From positions 1-64,000 of the forward strand of contig JAANDG010000623.1 in the NCBI GenBank assembly GCA_036852015.1: DNA of 64,000 bases. The letters run 5' to 3'. Under the pieces are notes generated by a model. It did not search any database, was not told the DNA's origin, and was given only the letters and a program-made list of their open reading frames with translations. This DNA is from Pelodera strongyloides (taxonomy: Eukaryota; Nematoda; Chromadorea; Rhabditida; Rhabditidae). Positions 1-12,400 of the stretch are shown here, piece by piece; the first letter of the stretch is position 1; every line of letters begins with the position of its first letter. Made by a program: the position numbers and the translations under genes.

Positions 1-90
1 TTTTTGTTGTGTGAGAAAGAAGAGAACACTATAGCTGTATATAAATCTAGTATGTGATTTAGCAAATCTGTCCAGACACTTAATATGCAT

Positions 91-100
91 TTTTTTTCAG
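91..100 (+). promoter_or_regulatory. Candidate trans-splice acceptor upstream of the first gene
   Basis: T-run followed by cag ends ten bases before ATG 111. Comparable acceptors precede other start codons here: 3468-3477 (before ATG 3489), 14738-14747 (before 14757), 18820-18829 (before 18843), 38981-38990 (before 38992), and on the - strand directly before ATG 47765 and one base before ATG 57492. They could also be 3' ends of introns in 5' untranslated regions. Confidence 0.5.
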
Positions 101-110
101 TAGTAGCCAA

Positions 111-2297
111 ATGAACGAATTGCTGGAACATGCGTGCTGCCTTTTGGAATGTGTGGTTGCCGCCTTAGGAACAATTCTTCTGATGCCTCCAAGATGGTCG
201 TTTAGCCTGAAGGTATGTGTTGTGTATTTCGGAAAGTTGTCTTTAGCCGCAACCATCCAACGGTAAATAAGTGTAGCTCTAAGTTACCATTTTGCCAATA
301 ATGTGCAAATGTAGCTGTGATAACCTAACTCTGCCTCTGCAGCGGATGAATGGTATGCAAACTAATAACTAATGTGCCTATGGTTCATATATGTATCGCT
401 AAATTATACTTTATACGTTTTCCGATGTACCGTACAGAACTTCAGCTGTATGCTATGATTTTTGATGTTGATGTATCTGTCTTGAATGTTCGACAAGCGT
501 TGATGTTTAGGGGTGTCGTAAGTCGTCGATAAAGGAGTGGTACCCCGCATTTCACAATCCACAAATCAATTTCGGCCGAACACTGCCTTGTACATATGAA
601 GTAGTCTTTCCTCTGTGAGTTTTTGTTTCAATGTTTATTATCGTACGTTTGAAAACGGTACACTTATCTCTGTATTTATCTATAAGGCTACTCGTGAAGT
701 TTCACATATATATGCTACCACTGGCGGTGGCGTACTAGCATAGCATATCCTTGTCGCCCTCTGCGCTGCAATTTGATAAATATGTGAACTGTGAGTTTGT
801 TAATTTTTCTATTTTTAATTTTGTTATTTTCAGATACTCCCTTCCATTTGTCTACTTTCTATTTTGTCTGATGACATTGATTGTCTTTCGATCAGCACTT
901 TACTTGACGATTCGAAGAAAAGATAGGAATTGTCGGGCCTACTTTGCTGCTCTATATTGTCTGCCGCTACTTGCGTTGATACATGCTTTTATGGTGGGTT
1001 GTTTTTATTAATATTTATTTTGAACGCAAAGACCGTTACGTTATTTACGGGCCTATCCAAGAATACAAGTTTTCATTTGGGGTTCATATGAGAGGCGTGA
1101 GAGTGAGAGAGGGCGTAGATTGCATGTATTGTTTCAGTAATCAGTATGTATCCCTCGATTCTGCAATTTATTTCGTGGGGGGGGGGGGGGGCAGAAAATA
1201 GCATTCTAATGCGAGACACGTATACGCAGAGAAAGAGACGGAGAATTCCCCTTCCTTGGGGAAACGAATGGTGAATATGGCCTCTGGAGTGCTCACCTCA
1301 CGGGATTTGTGGTCTGGTACTGTAAACGAAGTGGCTAGAGTTGTATTCACTGAATCTAGCAAACGGTAATAGGTGAGGTGGTTGAATGTTATGTTTTTTC
1401 CAGGCCGGCATCCTCTATCACACGTTTGCTTTTGTGCTGGTTTTGTTCAGCGTCGGTGCAAACGCTTTTCACTTGGCTTTGGAGGGAAATTCGGGGTTAC
1501 GGTAAGTGCTTTTCTATATCGAATCGTCGAATGTAATCAATACTTATGTACGTATGTATCAGATTTGTTCGGACCTCTGTATTTTTGTGTGACTAATGTT
1601 ATGGACCATATTTCTTCCCACAACTTAAGAAATAAACAAATTTTTGATCAGGGCAGGGCGGGCGTGCTCGTGCAAGTGCGCGTGCGCGTGAACGTGGCAG
1701 TAAACTCGTTCTAATTTGGTGCATATTGCAGAAAAATGCTCAAACTGCTGTTTACTTCGCCAAGTCACCTCACTCTGCTCTTCGTGCACATGTTGCTTCT
1801 AGGCTTTGCGATATGTTCCTTGGCGGTTGACAGGTTTGTTTCTTTTTCTTTGAAATTTGTTGATATTATTTAAAGCGGTATAACAGTCGGTTTTTGAACC
1901 TTATGATGGACATCCCATGGATCATATGCAAATGAATATGATTAGAATATAAAAAACCGCGCATTTTTGTCTACACCAGAATGTTCACCATACGTTTCTA
2001 AATAGTCTGTTGTTCCGCTTTAACGTTTCTTGCTTGTGTATGTGGAGTCTCAGTGTCTCAGCTATTCAAATCGTAGTTTTTAGTTTCTATGATGGTAAGG
2101 TTGAGCAAGGTATCCGAGGTCTAGGTGAGCGTATTGCCGAGTGTGGCCGTTTTGTTTTAGTTGATTCCTTATTTGGATGAGCACTTTTCAGGGGTGACAC
2201 ATGGGCGTTCTCAGCATTACTGTTGGTTCCTGTGCCCACTGCATTTTATCTGTTATCGATTGGACTTTCACATCCGAGCACCGTGTACGCAACGTAG
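111..2297 (+). CDS. Multi-pass membrane protein, family not recognised
   Basis: Exons in phase: 834-993, 1404-1501, 1732-1833 and 2192-2297 (stop TAG). They encode four or more hydrophobic segments (for example FVYFLFCLMTLIVF, AFVLVLFSVGA, LLFVHMLLLGFAICSLAV, ALLLVPVPTAFYLL) with short basic loops, so the product is an integral membrane protein of roughly 190 residues. The likely start is ATG 111, ten bases after a tttttttcag acceptor (91-100); that first exon, 111-212, is itself hydrophobic. The join between 212 and 834 is not solved: exon 834 needs two bases from the preceding exon whereas 212 ends on a codon boundary, so one or more tiny exons (perhaps around 343-352) are missing. A TTAA-type inverted-repeat element lies in the third intron (1869-2023). 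No family assigned; ER or plasma membrane location is an inference. Confidence 0.65.
1869..2023. mobile_element. Small inverted-repeat element, family B (TTAA ends)
   Basis: Starts TTAAAGCGGTATAACAGTCGG followed by a tttttgaa block and ends with a degenerate reverse complement and CTTTAA; the interior carries the ATGCAAATGAATATGAT motif found in other copies. Relatives by end sequence: 31441-31608, 38130-38307, 31170-31326, 29555-29730, 29930-30102 and 60802-60894. No coding capacity. Confidence 0.7.
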
Positions 2298-3488
2298 TAG
2301 TAGCAGCCAGGTACTTTCATTTTTTCAATCTGGCTCCTTCCCGGTCCATAATGGATTTTTAATTTGGAAGAAGAACAAAAGGTGAGTTTTCCTCAGTATT
2401 ACTACTAGATGTTTCATGTGTATGTATATTTGTGTTTCTTTGTTTATAAATGAAACTTTTTGCATTTTTAGTTGAGCGGCAGATCGAGGAACATCGGAAA
2501 TGTTGGTAGGTAGAAGACAAACTTGAAGAACGAAGAAGCCAAGGGAAGGAGCAGTGATAAATTTCTGCGGCTGCGGGAGCTTTCTCAGCTTTCGGACTCG
2601 GACCTGTGCCGGAGCGATTTTATTTTTGAAATAAGTCGGGTATTGTAAGTCATCGCAATCATTAACGTGAGTTGCTTCTTCAATATTGTTTGAAAATGTT
2701 CAAATATCAGATATGATTAGTTGATGAGTAGTTGTTTGATTCACTTGATTACGCTATATGCATTGTTTGTTTAGAATTGTATGACTTATTCCCCCCACAA
2801 AAGCTTTCTTTGGAAAGTTAATAATTCAATTATCGAATTATTTCAATAATCTAACTATACCCCATTCAGTTTGCCAAACTGATCTGTGACATTGTTCGTG
2901 ACCAACGGGTATTTTCTAGTGTTTAGTTCTCTTCAACTAACCGTTTTTAATGTATTTGTAGTGCTTGCTGAAGGGCAGTCTTTGAGACATTTATATTTAG
3001 AATGTATATTTATTGTGAATGTGAATAGAGTTGTTTAATTGGTGAACTAGGTTCTTTTCTGACTCTCAGTTCATTATATTTATATCATGATTACAATATT
3101 ATTGTTACGTTCAAATTTGTCAAAGATCTAGATCGAGGTACTACATTTATTTCCGTAGAACGTAGAACTTTAAACCCTAATAGTTCTCTCTCTCTCTCTC
3201 TCTCTCTCTCGCTTTTTGATTGCTTGACTGCTAACAGAGTTGACATGACGAGTATTACAAATTACTAACATTTTCTAAAATAAATTTTTTTTCTTCTATT
3301 TTTTAGACCAAAGCAAATTGTTGATGTTCGTTCGAGTTCGATTGAATACCTATTCTTCGTGTACTTGATGTGATTTTCTTTTTTCGTACTTTTTTTTACT
3401 TAGATGTGATATATTGTATATTAATTGGTGCCATATTTGTTGCATTTGTTTATTATTTCTATACTTGTACTTGCAGCTCGGTAGCGTC
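2298..3488. other. Intergenic region between the membrane protein and the Rap1-like gene
   Basis: About 1.2 kb with no supported exon. It holds a (CT)n run at 3187-3210. A purine-rich stretch at 2472-2645 follows a possible acceptor (ttttag) but has no long open frame, so it may be 3' untranslated sequence. Confidence 0.5.
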
Positions 3489-6400
3489 ATGTCTTGCCCG
3501 AAAAGGCGTGGCTTTAGCGATAAGGAAGATGTGGACATGCTGAATTTTATCTACGAGTACGTTGCTGTGTAATCATTAATTTTATATCCAAAGCACTTTT
3601 GTAGTTTGTAGTTCTAGTTCACTTTCATGGGCCTGTCCCTTTAAAGCGAAATAACGGCCTGTTTTTGAAACGCATCCAGAACAACTACATTCTCATAATC
3701 TCATGTATTATTCCAAGCGGGGTCGAATTGGGGTAGAGTAGAGATTATTCTGAATTCTGAATGTTCATGTGCATATGATGCATTCAAACAAAGGTGCGCA
3801 CGATGCGTTTCAAAAACCGGCCGGTATTTCGCTTTAATTCCTCGTTATAGACAAATCCGGCGGAAGACCCCCCATGCACTAGAACCAAAGGGACTTCAGT
3901 TGTGGGAGCAGTATATTGGATACCATCCGTGTTGTCAAAGAACAGCGCATAGCTTGTCGACTCAGTAAGTTACTTCTTTATTCAAAGTTATCATTTTAAT
4001 GTGGTGAATAATATGTTCTATGTACGATAAAATCAATATTATTGAAATAAACCGAGACTACCAGGGTAAATAGGTATCAGCTTCATAACTAACTGGATAA
4101 AGAAGTAAAGACGTTTCTTTAGTAGGACGGACAGTTTAAACTGAGAAAATTTGCTGTTTATAGTGTTCATTAATCCATCGCGATTCTGGTTATTTTCATT
4201 TGTGTGTTGAACTTATAGTCGTATTCAGGAGGTTTTGCGGCTTATCGCTTAACATAGCATAAACTCGTTGGCCAACTTCCCGACGAAACCAACCACGTTC
4301 CAAATTTGCGTATTGCATAAATGCATATTGGAGCGCTAACCGCAATATCACCGTCGCCGCTTAGTTTATGCATGCTTTTCTTTTTTTGCTGCCCTTCCGT
4401 TATTGTGTGCCCGGTTTCAGCTATCGGAAGCACATTGATAGTCGTATCCACATGTACCGTTTCTCTTCTGACAGGATGTTTTATATACTAAAGCGCCTAA
4501 AGAAGAATGTTGAGAAGATCTACGCACGGTAGGTGTTCGCCAACGTTAGCTTACCTTTCAGTGATATCTCTTTGCCTTCGCCTAAAGTCCTCGAGCGAGT
4601 TGTCTTGAAAAAGTCCACTGTGCACAGGACCCATGCTTTGAACGTTTTGTTGAGTCCTTGAAAATGAAGCACCGTTAAAGCGAAATACCGGCCGGTTTTT
4701 GAAACACATCTAGTACACCAGTATTCTGATGCAGCTTATGCAAATGAACACTGAACTGAACATACATTAGAATAAAAAATCGAGCAACTTTGCATAAATG
4801 CGTAAGAATTCGGCTATCCATGATGCGTTTCAAAAACCGGTCCGTATTTCATTTTAAGCTTTATATGTGTATAATTTTTCCTCATTCCTCGTCTAGACCT
4901 TTACTATTCAACTTGGTGTTTAGGCTGGGAATCCTCCATGGCTACGAAATTGAAATTACGGAAAGGGGAACGATTGCGTCCTATACAAAGATTCGTATGT
5001 TTTCGATTGTATTTTTATATGATATTAGCTTGGCCGAAGTGGGGAACCTTGTCCAGTCGTATTTGTCGGTATTAGTGTGTCGTTGTGGTAGAGTGTGTAT
5101 GTATGGCCTCTTAAAATATTTGCCGCGTGTAGTTGACTTGTTATGTTTATGCGCCATTTTGTATTCTATGTGATTTTTGGTGCGTAACGCGCATCGTCCA
5201 AACGTACAATAAAACAAACAAACGCATATCCCATTTTTGCAAATTATAAATTAAATGCTTAGGTGACCCTTCTGGTGCACCGGAGAACCCGGTCGAATTG
5301 TCTGATGATGAAGAAGGCGAACGGGGTTCAAATGAGGTGAGGTTTACATGTATTACGGGGTTTCCATGTTTGCGAATCGCACATGCGAAAATGACAAACC
5401 GCGGGACCATGTCATTTACATCGACTTGAACATGGACAGCGGTTTGTCATTTTCGCAAGTGCGAATCGCAAACATGGAAACCCCAATAGGCGCTTTAGAC
5501 TTTAGACTTTATTATTCTGACCTGGACCAAAATATTGACTTTTATTTATTGGAACATTTTATTCATTTTTTTTATCAAAAGTTGTCGGGCCTTGGAACTT
5601 CGCATTCCTCCTACCTCCGACAAAAATTTTTAAGATGTGCGGCTATGCTCTGCGGTCTATTATTAGGTGTGTTCAACTCTATGATGGCACAAAACTTTGC
5701 ATGTAATGATGTAATACATGTCAGTTCAGTTGAATAGGATGTTTTTCACATTCCACACATACCACTTTAAAGGGATTATATTCAGGATCAGCAAGATCAG
5801 GAGCAGGATCAGGAGCATGAGCAGGAGAGTACAACCACAAGCCCTGTTCGGATCCCCGTTCGCACAAAGAATGGACGATCGGTGCTTGACCTAAGTGGTC
5901 TCAGCCCAACGTACGTTTTTATTTATCTTTTATACCTTTCCCTATCCCCGTTTTTTCCAATTGGTGACAGTGATATAGGCGTATATTACGTGTTATGCAA
6001 CGTAAAGCTTTATTATTAGAATCAAATTTGCAATGATAGTCCATTAGAATCGGTTGCTGTTAGTATTGGTATGTTTGTACGTAGAAGTCAATACCTAAGA
6101 ATTGTGTTGTAGGTAGTTGTGTTAAATGGCGAGTTCGAGTCTGGAGCATGAGAACTTTAAAACCAGGGTAATAGTGGGCGATTGAGTAGTTTATTATATA
6201 ACACTCGTCGGTGTACGGCCCAGGGCCTCAGCGGGATGGGTCATAAGCTGTTTGCAACAGTGTACGGAATTAGCATTGAATAAAGGAGCGCCCTTTTATG
6301 AATAGCGTGAAGGGCGTGAATAGCTAGAATATCGTGTACATTATTCAAGAGAGGGGAGCTAATATAGTGTGACATCCGCAATATGACAAACGTCAAAACG

Positions 6401-9400
6401 TGTGCTTTTGAAACATTTTTAAAGTTTATATTAATATTTTATTGAATTATAATTGTTACAGATCGCTTCCTGCGCGGCGAAAGCAAAGCGGAGGAGACAC
6501 CAGTCCAATGATAGCACATGATAATACGATTGAAGAACAAGACGCTTCTGGAGCGGGACTGGGGGAGTTACGCAGTCGGGATAGACGTTGCCCGGTCACG
6601 TCCACCCCGCGTACGTCTTCGCGCAACAAGCGACGTGTGGGTATATCTATGGTTCTTACTGCGCTAGCCGTAAAGGTCGATTCAGCTACCTGGTATGTAT
6701 GCTGTTACCTGCGGAGCGCGTAGCGCGGAACCCTTTATGTTATGAATTAGTCCGTTATGTGCATATGTGTATGGAGGTGAATTCCGTGCTGTCGTCATGT
6801 CTTGGCAACTGCATAGCTTAATGGGCTTAGTCTTGGAATTTAATGAATTTTTCTTTGATATTGTCTGAAGCCGAGCAATCGTCTGTTTATTAGTTCATTT
6901 GTTACCTTGGACCAGCGCATAGAATTTGACGTTAGGGTTAGAAGGTTAGAAGCTATTTTGATACTTTTTTTATTTTATTTTAGCAGAGGAAGATTATCTT
7001 TTCGGATGAAAGTGGCAGTGACATGGAAGATGAGGTGCGTCCCAAAGGAACTAAGCAGGTAGGTAAAGGTTAAGATCCATAAAAAAGAAGAACTTATGCA
7101 GGCATACGTAAACACGCACATAAACACACACAAACGGACGCGCACGCAAAAGGAATTGAACTGTACCCACTTGCTAGCTTGGTTGCAAGTCGCATATTCG
7201 TTTTTTAGGCGAGAAACTGTTTCTTGCTGTCTTCGGATGAAAGTGACGTGGAAGATGAGAGCAACTACATTTTCTAGCTATATTATTCCTCTTTCAGCCA
7301 CATCGTTCTGTCAACAACACAAAAGGACAAGGAACTTCACAGGGACAGGGACGGAACAAAGCGATCGAGTCAGTTTTCATGGTTGCTCTTTATTTCATAG
7401 CCTAAGCATTCGGAGATCAACGGCGAACCACCTCCCGATTAGAATATTGCGTAAATTTCGCGGCGAGGGATCACAGCTGATCAATTTAGTCTTTTGTGTT
7501 ACATGCGGATCTCGTTTTCTTTTACATTCTTATGTTATTTTCTTTATGTTGTTATTTACCAGTCGCCAGGCGCGCGGACATTCTGATGATAGTGTTTTTA
7601 TCATACGCGCGCGGACAATCTGATGATACTGTTTTTATCATACGACCCTTTGCAGCACGCATTCAGAGCGAGGAAGCGTTGATGTTAGATCCCGTTCTCC
7701 CCCGGTATGTTTATGTTTTTGTAATTTAATGTCTAAAATCTGTTTACTGTGTGTGTGTGTGTATGTGTGCGCGCGAGTGCGTGTGTGTGAGAGCATGTGA
7801 GCGTGTATGTGTACAAGTTGTAGGCAAATTTTTCTTGTAATTTCCGCTATTGTAGATTCCGTGCGCACAACCAATGCCATCCTCTCCGCCTGCGGCTCAG
7901 GACCAAGTTTTGGATGAAAGGTGTTTTTTTTATAATTGCAGCTTGTAACTTACCTACCCTTCTGCGCACTCAGCTTGTACCTCCTTTTTTAGTATGAACT
8001 CTCAGTTCTTAGTTTTTTTCTGAAAATAGATCAGTGTTGTTATTTTTAGCGTGAGTGCGTCGTAATGTACATCTAAGTAGTTTTTTTTTATAGTTTGGGC
8101 TCACTTCCATCTACCTTTTCACCACTGGCTACTTTGCACGCAGCCACTGTCAACAAGGGTAAGACTATGATAATTATATTCTTTTTTTTTTCTGGCGATT
8201 TCTCCATTTGTTCAGAAAAAGAAGAAAATATCTTCTGTCTGAATATGGGTGAGCCCAATGTTGATTGTGTTCTGTAGTTATGTTTGTAGTATTTGCTTTG
8301 AATAGACCCGAAACCGATACCATGTCGACCGTTTTGTCTTGAGAAATCGAGTCATAGGTTTCTTTCTTACAGTATGTATTGTAAGGCGTAGGTTTCTTAC
8401 TGTATGTATTGTGGGGCGTAGGTTTCTTACTGTATTTATTGTGGGGCGTAGGTTTCTTACTGTATGTATTGTAGGTGTAGCACAACCACCTGACACCTTC
8501 CAGTCATCGCAGGACTCCGTCGAGTCTGTAGAAGTGGGCGGCGCCTATAGAAGTGACGCTTCCGATGAGGTATGTCTAATCAATTTTTTTTTAAAGTTGT
8601 TTTTGACTCATTGAGTCGTGCATTTGCCATTTGCAGTTTGCTGATATTTTCGGTTTGTTGTGGCATGACTATTCGTTTCACGGAGAAAAGTTCAACGAAT
8701 ATTAGTGCTATTTTTTGGTGGAACTTGATATACGGGTGGTGAATAGGGGGACTGACGTACTTGTATGCTGTATTTTTGGTGTAAGATAAAAAGAGATGGT
8801 TTTCAACTTTTGGGATGCAAAAGATAATGATAAACGCATTTGTTGATTGATTGATTGATTTTTCCTTTTCAGGTTGTTCCCGATAGTGGAGAGGAGCAGA
8901 GTTCTCGCTCTAAAGTAGCTGGTAAGTATAACTTTGTTGACTTTAGCCTTTAGCTGGCTTTTACTTTTTTTGTACTAGTCCTATGGGTGCCACGTTATCA
9001 GACATACTCAGACATTGATCAAACGTAGACGTAGAAGTAAGCATATAGAATTCGGGGTCCCTTTTTCTCAGAGGTCGGGTTGTCTCTTGACCTTGACACA
9101 TTTGCCCATTGCCATAGAGAGACATAGAAGGCGGTAGTTCCTGACAATGTTTCCAGGAAAATCTACTACCGTAGCCAAGTCGAAGGGCAAACACGTTTCT
9201 GTTAATGTGCATACACGTCAAGCTGAACCGAAAGGCCAAAAGGTAGTAGTATTTACCTTTACCTATCTGATATTCAAACAACTCTTCTAGAGGATCAGAT
9301 CTACTGGGAACAGAAACCCTTTAATACACCATTACTTGCAAATAGCAATGAAAACGTGTAACTTTATGTACTTAATTTTTCTTTCATGAGTGTCGTATTT

Positions 9401-12400
9401 TCAGCGATTCAAGACCAAGAGTGTGGCAAACCCTGCAAAACCAGCAAGTCCATTGGGTGAGTGTATGTTTTATTTAATCAGTTTCCGTAAGCTTACCGTA
9501 TGTAATTATCAATTTTAATATGCCACTATCACTTTTTCCGTATGTATGTGTAGATGAAAAATCGGTAGGATTCATTCCCCATTCTTGCTATTTCCCCGTC
9601 TTCAAGCCAAGTGAAAATTGGGAAAATCTGGAGAACATATAAGATGCGTGAACCTTTTGCCCGTACTCCTTGGGCCGTATAGCTTGTGAATGTCACTACC
9701 TATGCTCTTACGGTCTTCGTTGTTTTTTGTTGTTTCACAGGTTGTCCATTCCCTTTGCGATCGTTATGTGTATGATTTTCAATTTCAGCAAAGCGGACAC
9801 GTCTTGGTTTCACGAAAGCACAATCGGTGAATGTCGCGCCTTGGTTGGTATTTGCTTGGTTATTATTATTTTTTTGTTCCATTTATTTTGTATTACTGTG
9901 ATCTACATGTGAACCAGAAGACCTCGGGTCGACATACTCAACAATACATTTTGCTCATTTATGATAAGTCACTACTGATTGATGCTAAGTTCTGAATGGT
10001 TGGAAACAATGTACTATCTCTCTAAAAATGTACGTAAACCTTTAAAAAATGTACAAAAGTTTATTTGGTGTGTCAAATTTATGCGACTTTCCCGTGTAAA
10101 GAGAATGTGAATGCCTGCTTCTGTCTTGCTATCACGTTGTTTTGCCGTCTGTGTGTGTATTTTACTACATTTTAGGTACTTTGCTGGAGACGGTAGTGCC
10201 ACTAACGCCAACCAAGGTATTTTTACATCGTTTCTTCATTATTTACTAATTTGAAATGAATGCTGCCGAACGACATGAGAGCCTGACTTTGCTTGGGAAT
10301 AACGTGTGATGCCTTTGGATAAGAAGTATTCTACTTAGCTGTACGTAAGTAACTTGCAATCCTAGTGTTACATGTATAATTTATGAGCCCACTGTATACG
10401 ATAGCATGTGCAATTTGTTTGTAGACATGGACTGTTCACTATGGAGAGATAAGGGTAATGAAGCAAACGCAGCGGATAAAACGACGAGGAATGATGACGA
10501 GAACGAGAACAACGATTTGCAGGTATTTTGATACTTTTGTGTCCATTTTCCTTTATTAGTCCTTGTGGGCCTCAGTGTGTTCTATTATCCATGAATTGAT
10601 TGAATGCCTTTAGTATTATACGGTTAGTAATTTGCTTTGCGTTAGTGAATCGATGTGAATAATCACCAAGGAGTGTTTTGCATACCATACCAACTACTGT
10701 TCTGGCTCGTTTTGCCAGCGACCACAGTGTTACAGTAATTGAAATTGCAATATTTATTGTTATTATTATTATTAAATTTTATTACAGGAAAATCATTGGA
10801 GTGTATTCTGCATTCCGATCCCCATTATTATGGGCCAGACCAAGGTGATTTCTGTTCTTATTATTTTAACTAAAAAATTGTATCTTTAGTATTTTTTTTA
10901 GTTTAGTTGGGAATTGATATTTTACATTATTTCATAGCTGTTTTTGTATCGAATGCATACGGGAACAGTCATTACTCATATCACTTGTCACTCGTAACTA
11001 AAAGATGCAGGACTAGTAACATTCATGCTCTTTTGTATATTAGTCACTTTTTTATTTATTTAGATTCTAAAATGTGTATGGTTACAGGACTGGCACGCTT
11101 CCGTTCCGGTAAGCGACAGAGAGATCAGTCTTGTGAAGATGCTCCAGGAAATATCCGCGAGAAGTGCAATACCAAGGTGAGTCACGTTTTCCTTGTTTTC
11201 ACCAAATTTCAGTATTCCTCTAGTTAGTTAGGAATACCGTAGCTTGTAAAAGTTTGATGCATAAGATGTACTTTGAATACCATAATAACTTGTGACAGTT
11301 TAATGCACAGACTGTACTGTTTCTTCCTACTCGGCTTGAGCTAAGTGGGCACGTAACTCGCAGCCTTTCAGTAAATTGTAGAGGCCACACAAGGCTAGGT
11401 AGCAGTAATTGTTTGGTGTCTCATCTTATTGTGGCAAAATGGTACTCCTACTTCTAACCTGTTTTCTTTTTCAGATTCCAAGAAGCAATGAAGTTTTTGC
11501 AAGAAGTCGAGCATACTGCCTATGTAAACAGCAGTTCCAAGGTAAGAGTGTTTTCTTTCCATGCTCCCTGTTTTTACGCCCTGATTAGTACTTTCTTGTT
11601 GTTGCGTAACCGCCGCATGCCGCTTGTATATCTTTAAAGCGAAGTACTGTCCGGTTTTTGAAACGCATCGTGAACTACTGAATTCTTACGTATTTGTGCT
11701 AATTTACTCGAATTTAGCTCGATTTTTTATTCTAATTTATGTTAATTTGCATAAGTTGCATAAGAATGCTGGTGTGCTCGATGCTTTTCAAAAATCGGCC
11801 GATATTTCGCTTTAAATGAACTTTTTTTGGAATTACCCGATGTTGGCACCGTGTATTTGTTACTTTTTAAATTATATTATTTTAGAAACAGTATGATCGT
11901 TCGATGCAAGCGTCTTTTGAGACCTTTATGAAAACAATTGAATCGTTTGGTCCTCTGGGCGAATCGGCCGAGGAATGTTTGGAGACCGTTGTGCCTTCCA
12001 TTGAAGAGATGATACGGTATGTGATAGTATTCTTTTTGATATTTTAAATACAATTATGATTTTTTATTTTCTTATTGCGGTTCTTATTACAATCATTTCA
12101 CATTTCTCCCTTAGTTGTGACTACTACACCGCATAATAAATTATTCAGTTCATTCCTTCTCTCACTGTCTTGATTTTATGCCAGGTTACTTTTTTTGACA
12201 GCGGCTTATATTAGCGTTTTCAGGGGAGCTCCGCTGCGTCCGAAACTTCTGCCTCTTTCGTTCAATCTGGTATGTTTCATCTGTTATTGATATTGTGATG
12301 CATTCTGATGATGATGCTTTGTAAATTTATAAGTGTTTCTTTGTACGTATATACAGAAAGATGCGACAATGTTTTGTTGACTTGTTAGTTCGTTTCGAAA

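Noticed and set aside
1178..1192. Run of G as a G-quadruplex or telomere-like signal
   Set aside because: Single homopolymer run in an intron; no repeated G-tract pattern.
8278..8496. Reverse-strand ORF with repeated TIHTVRNLRP
   Set aside because: It is the translation of the 30-bp tandem repeat; no start context or splice support on that strand.
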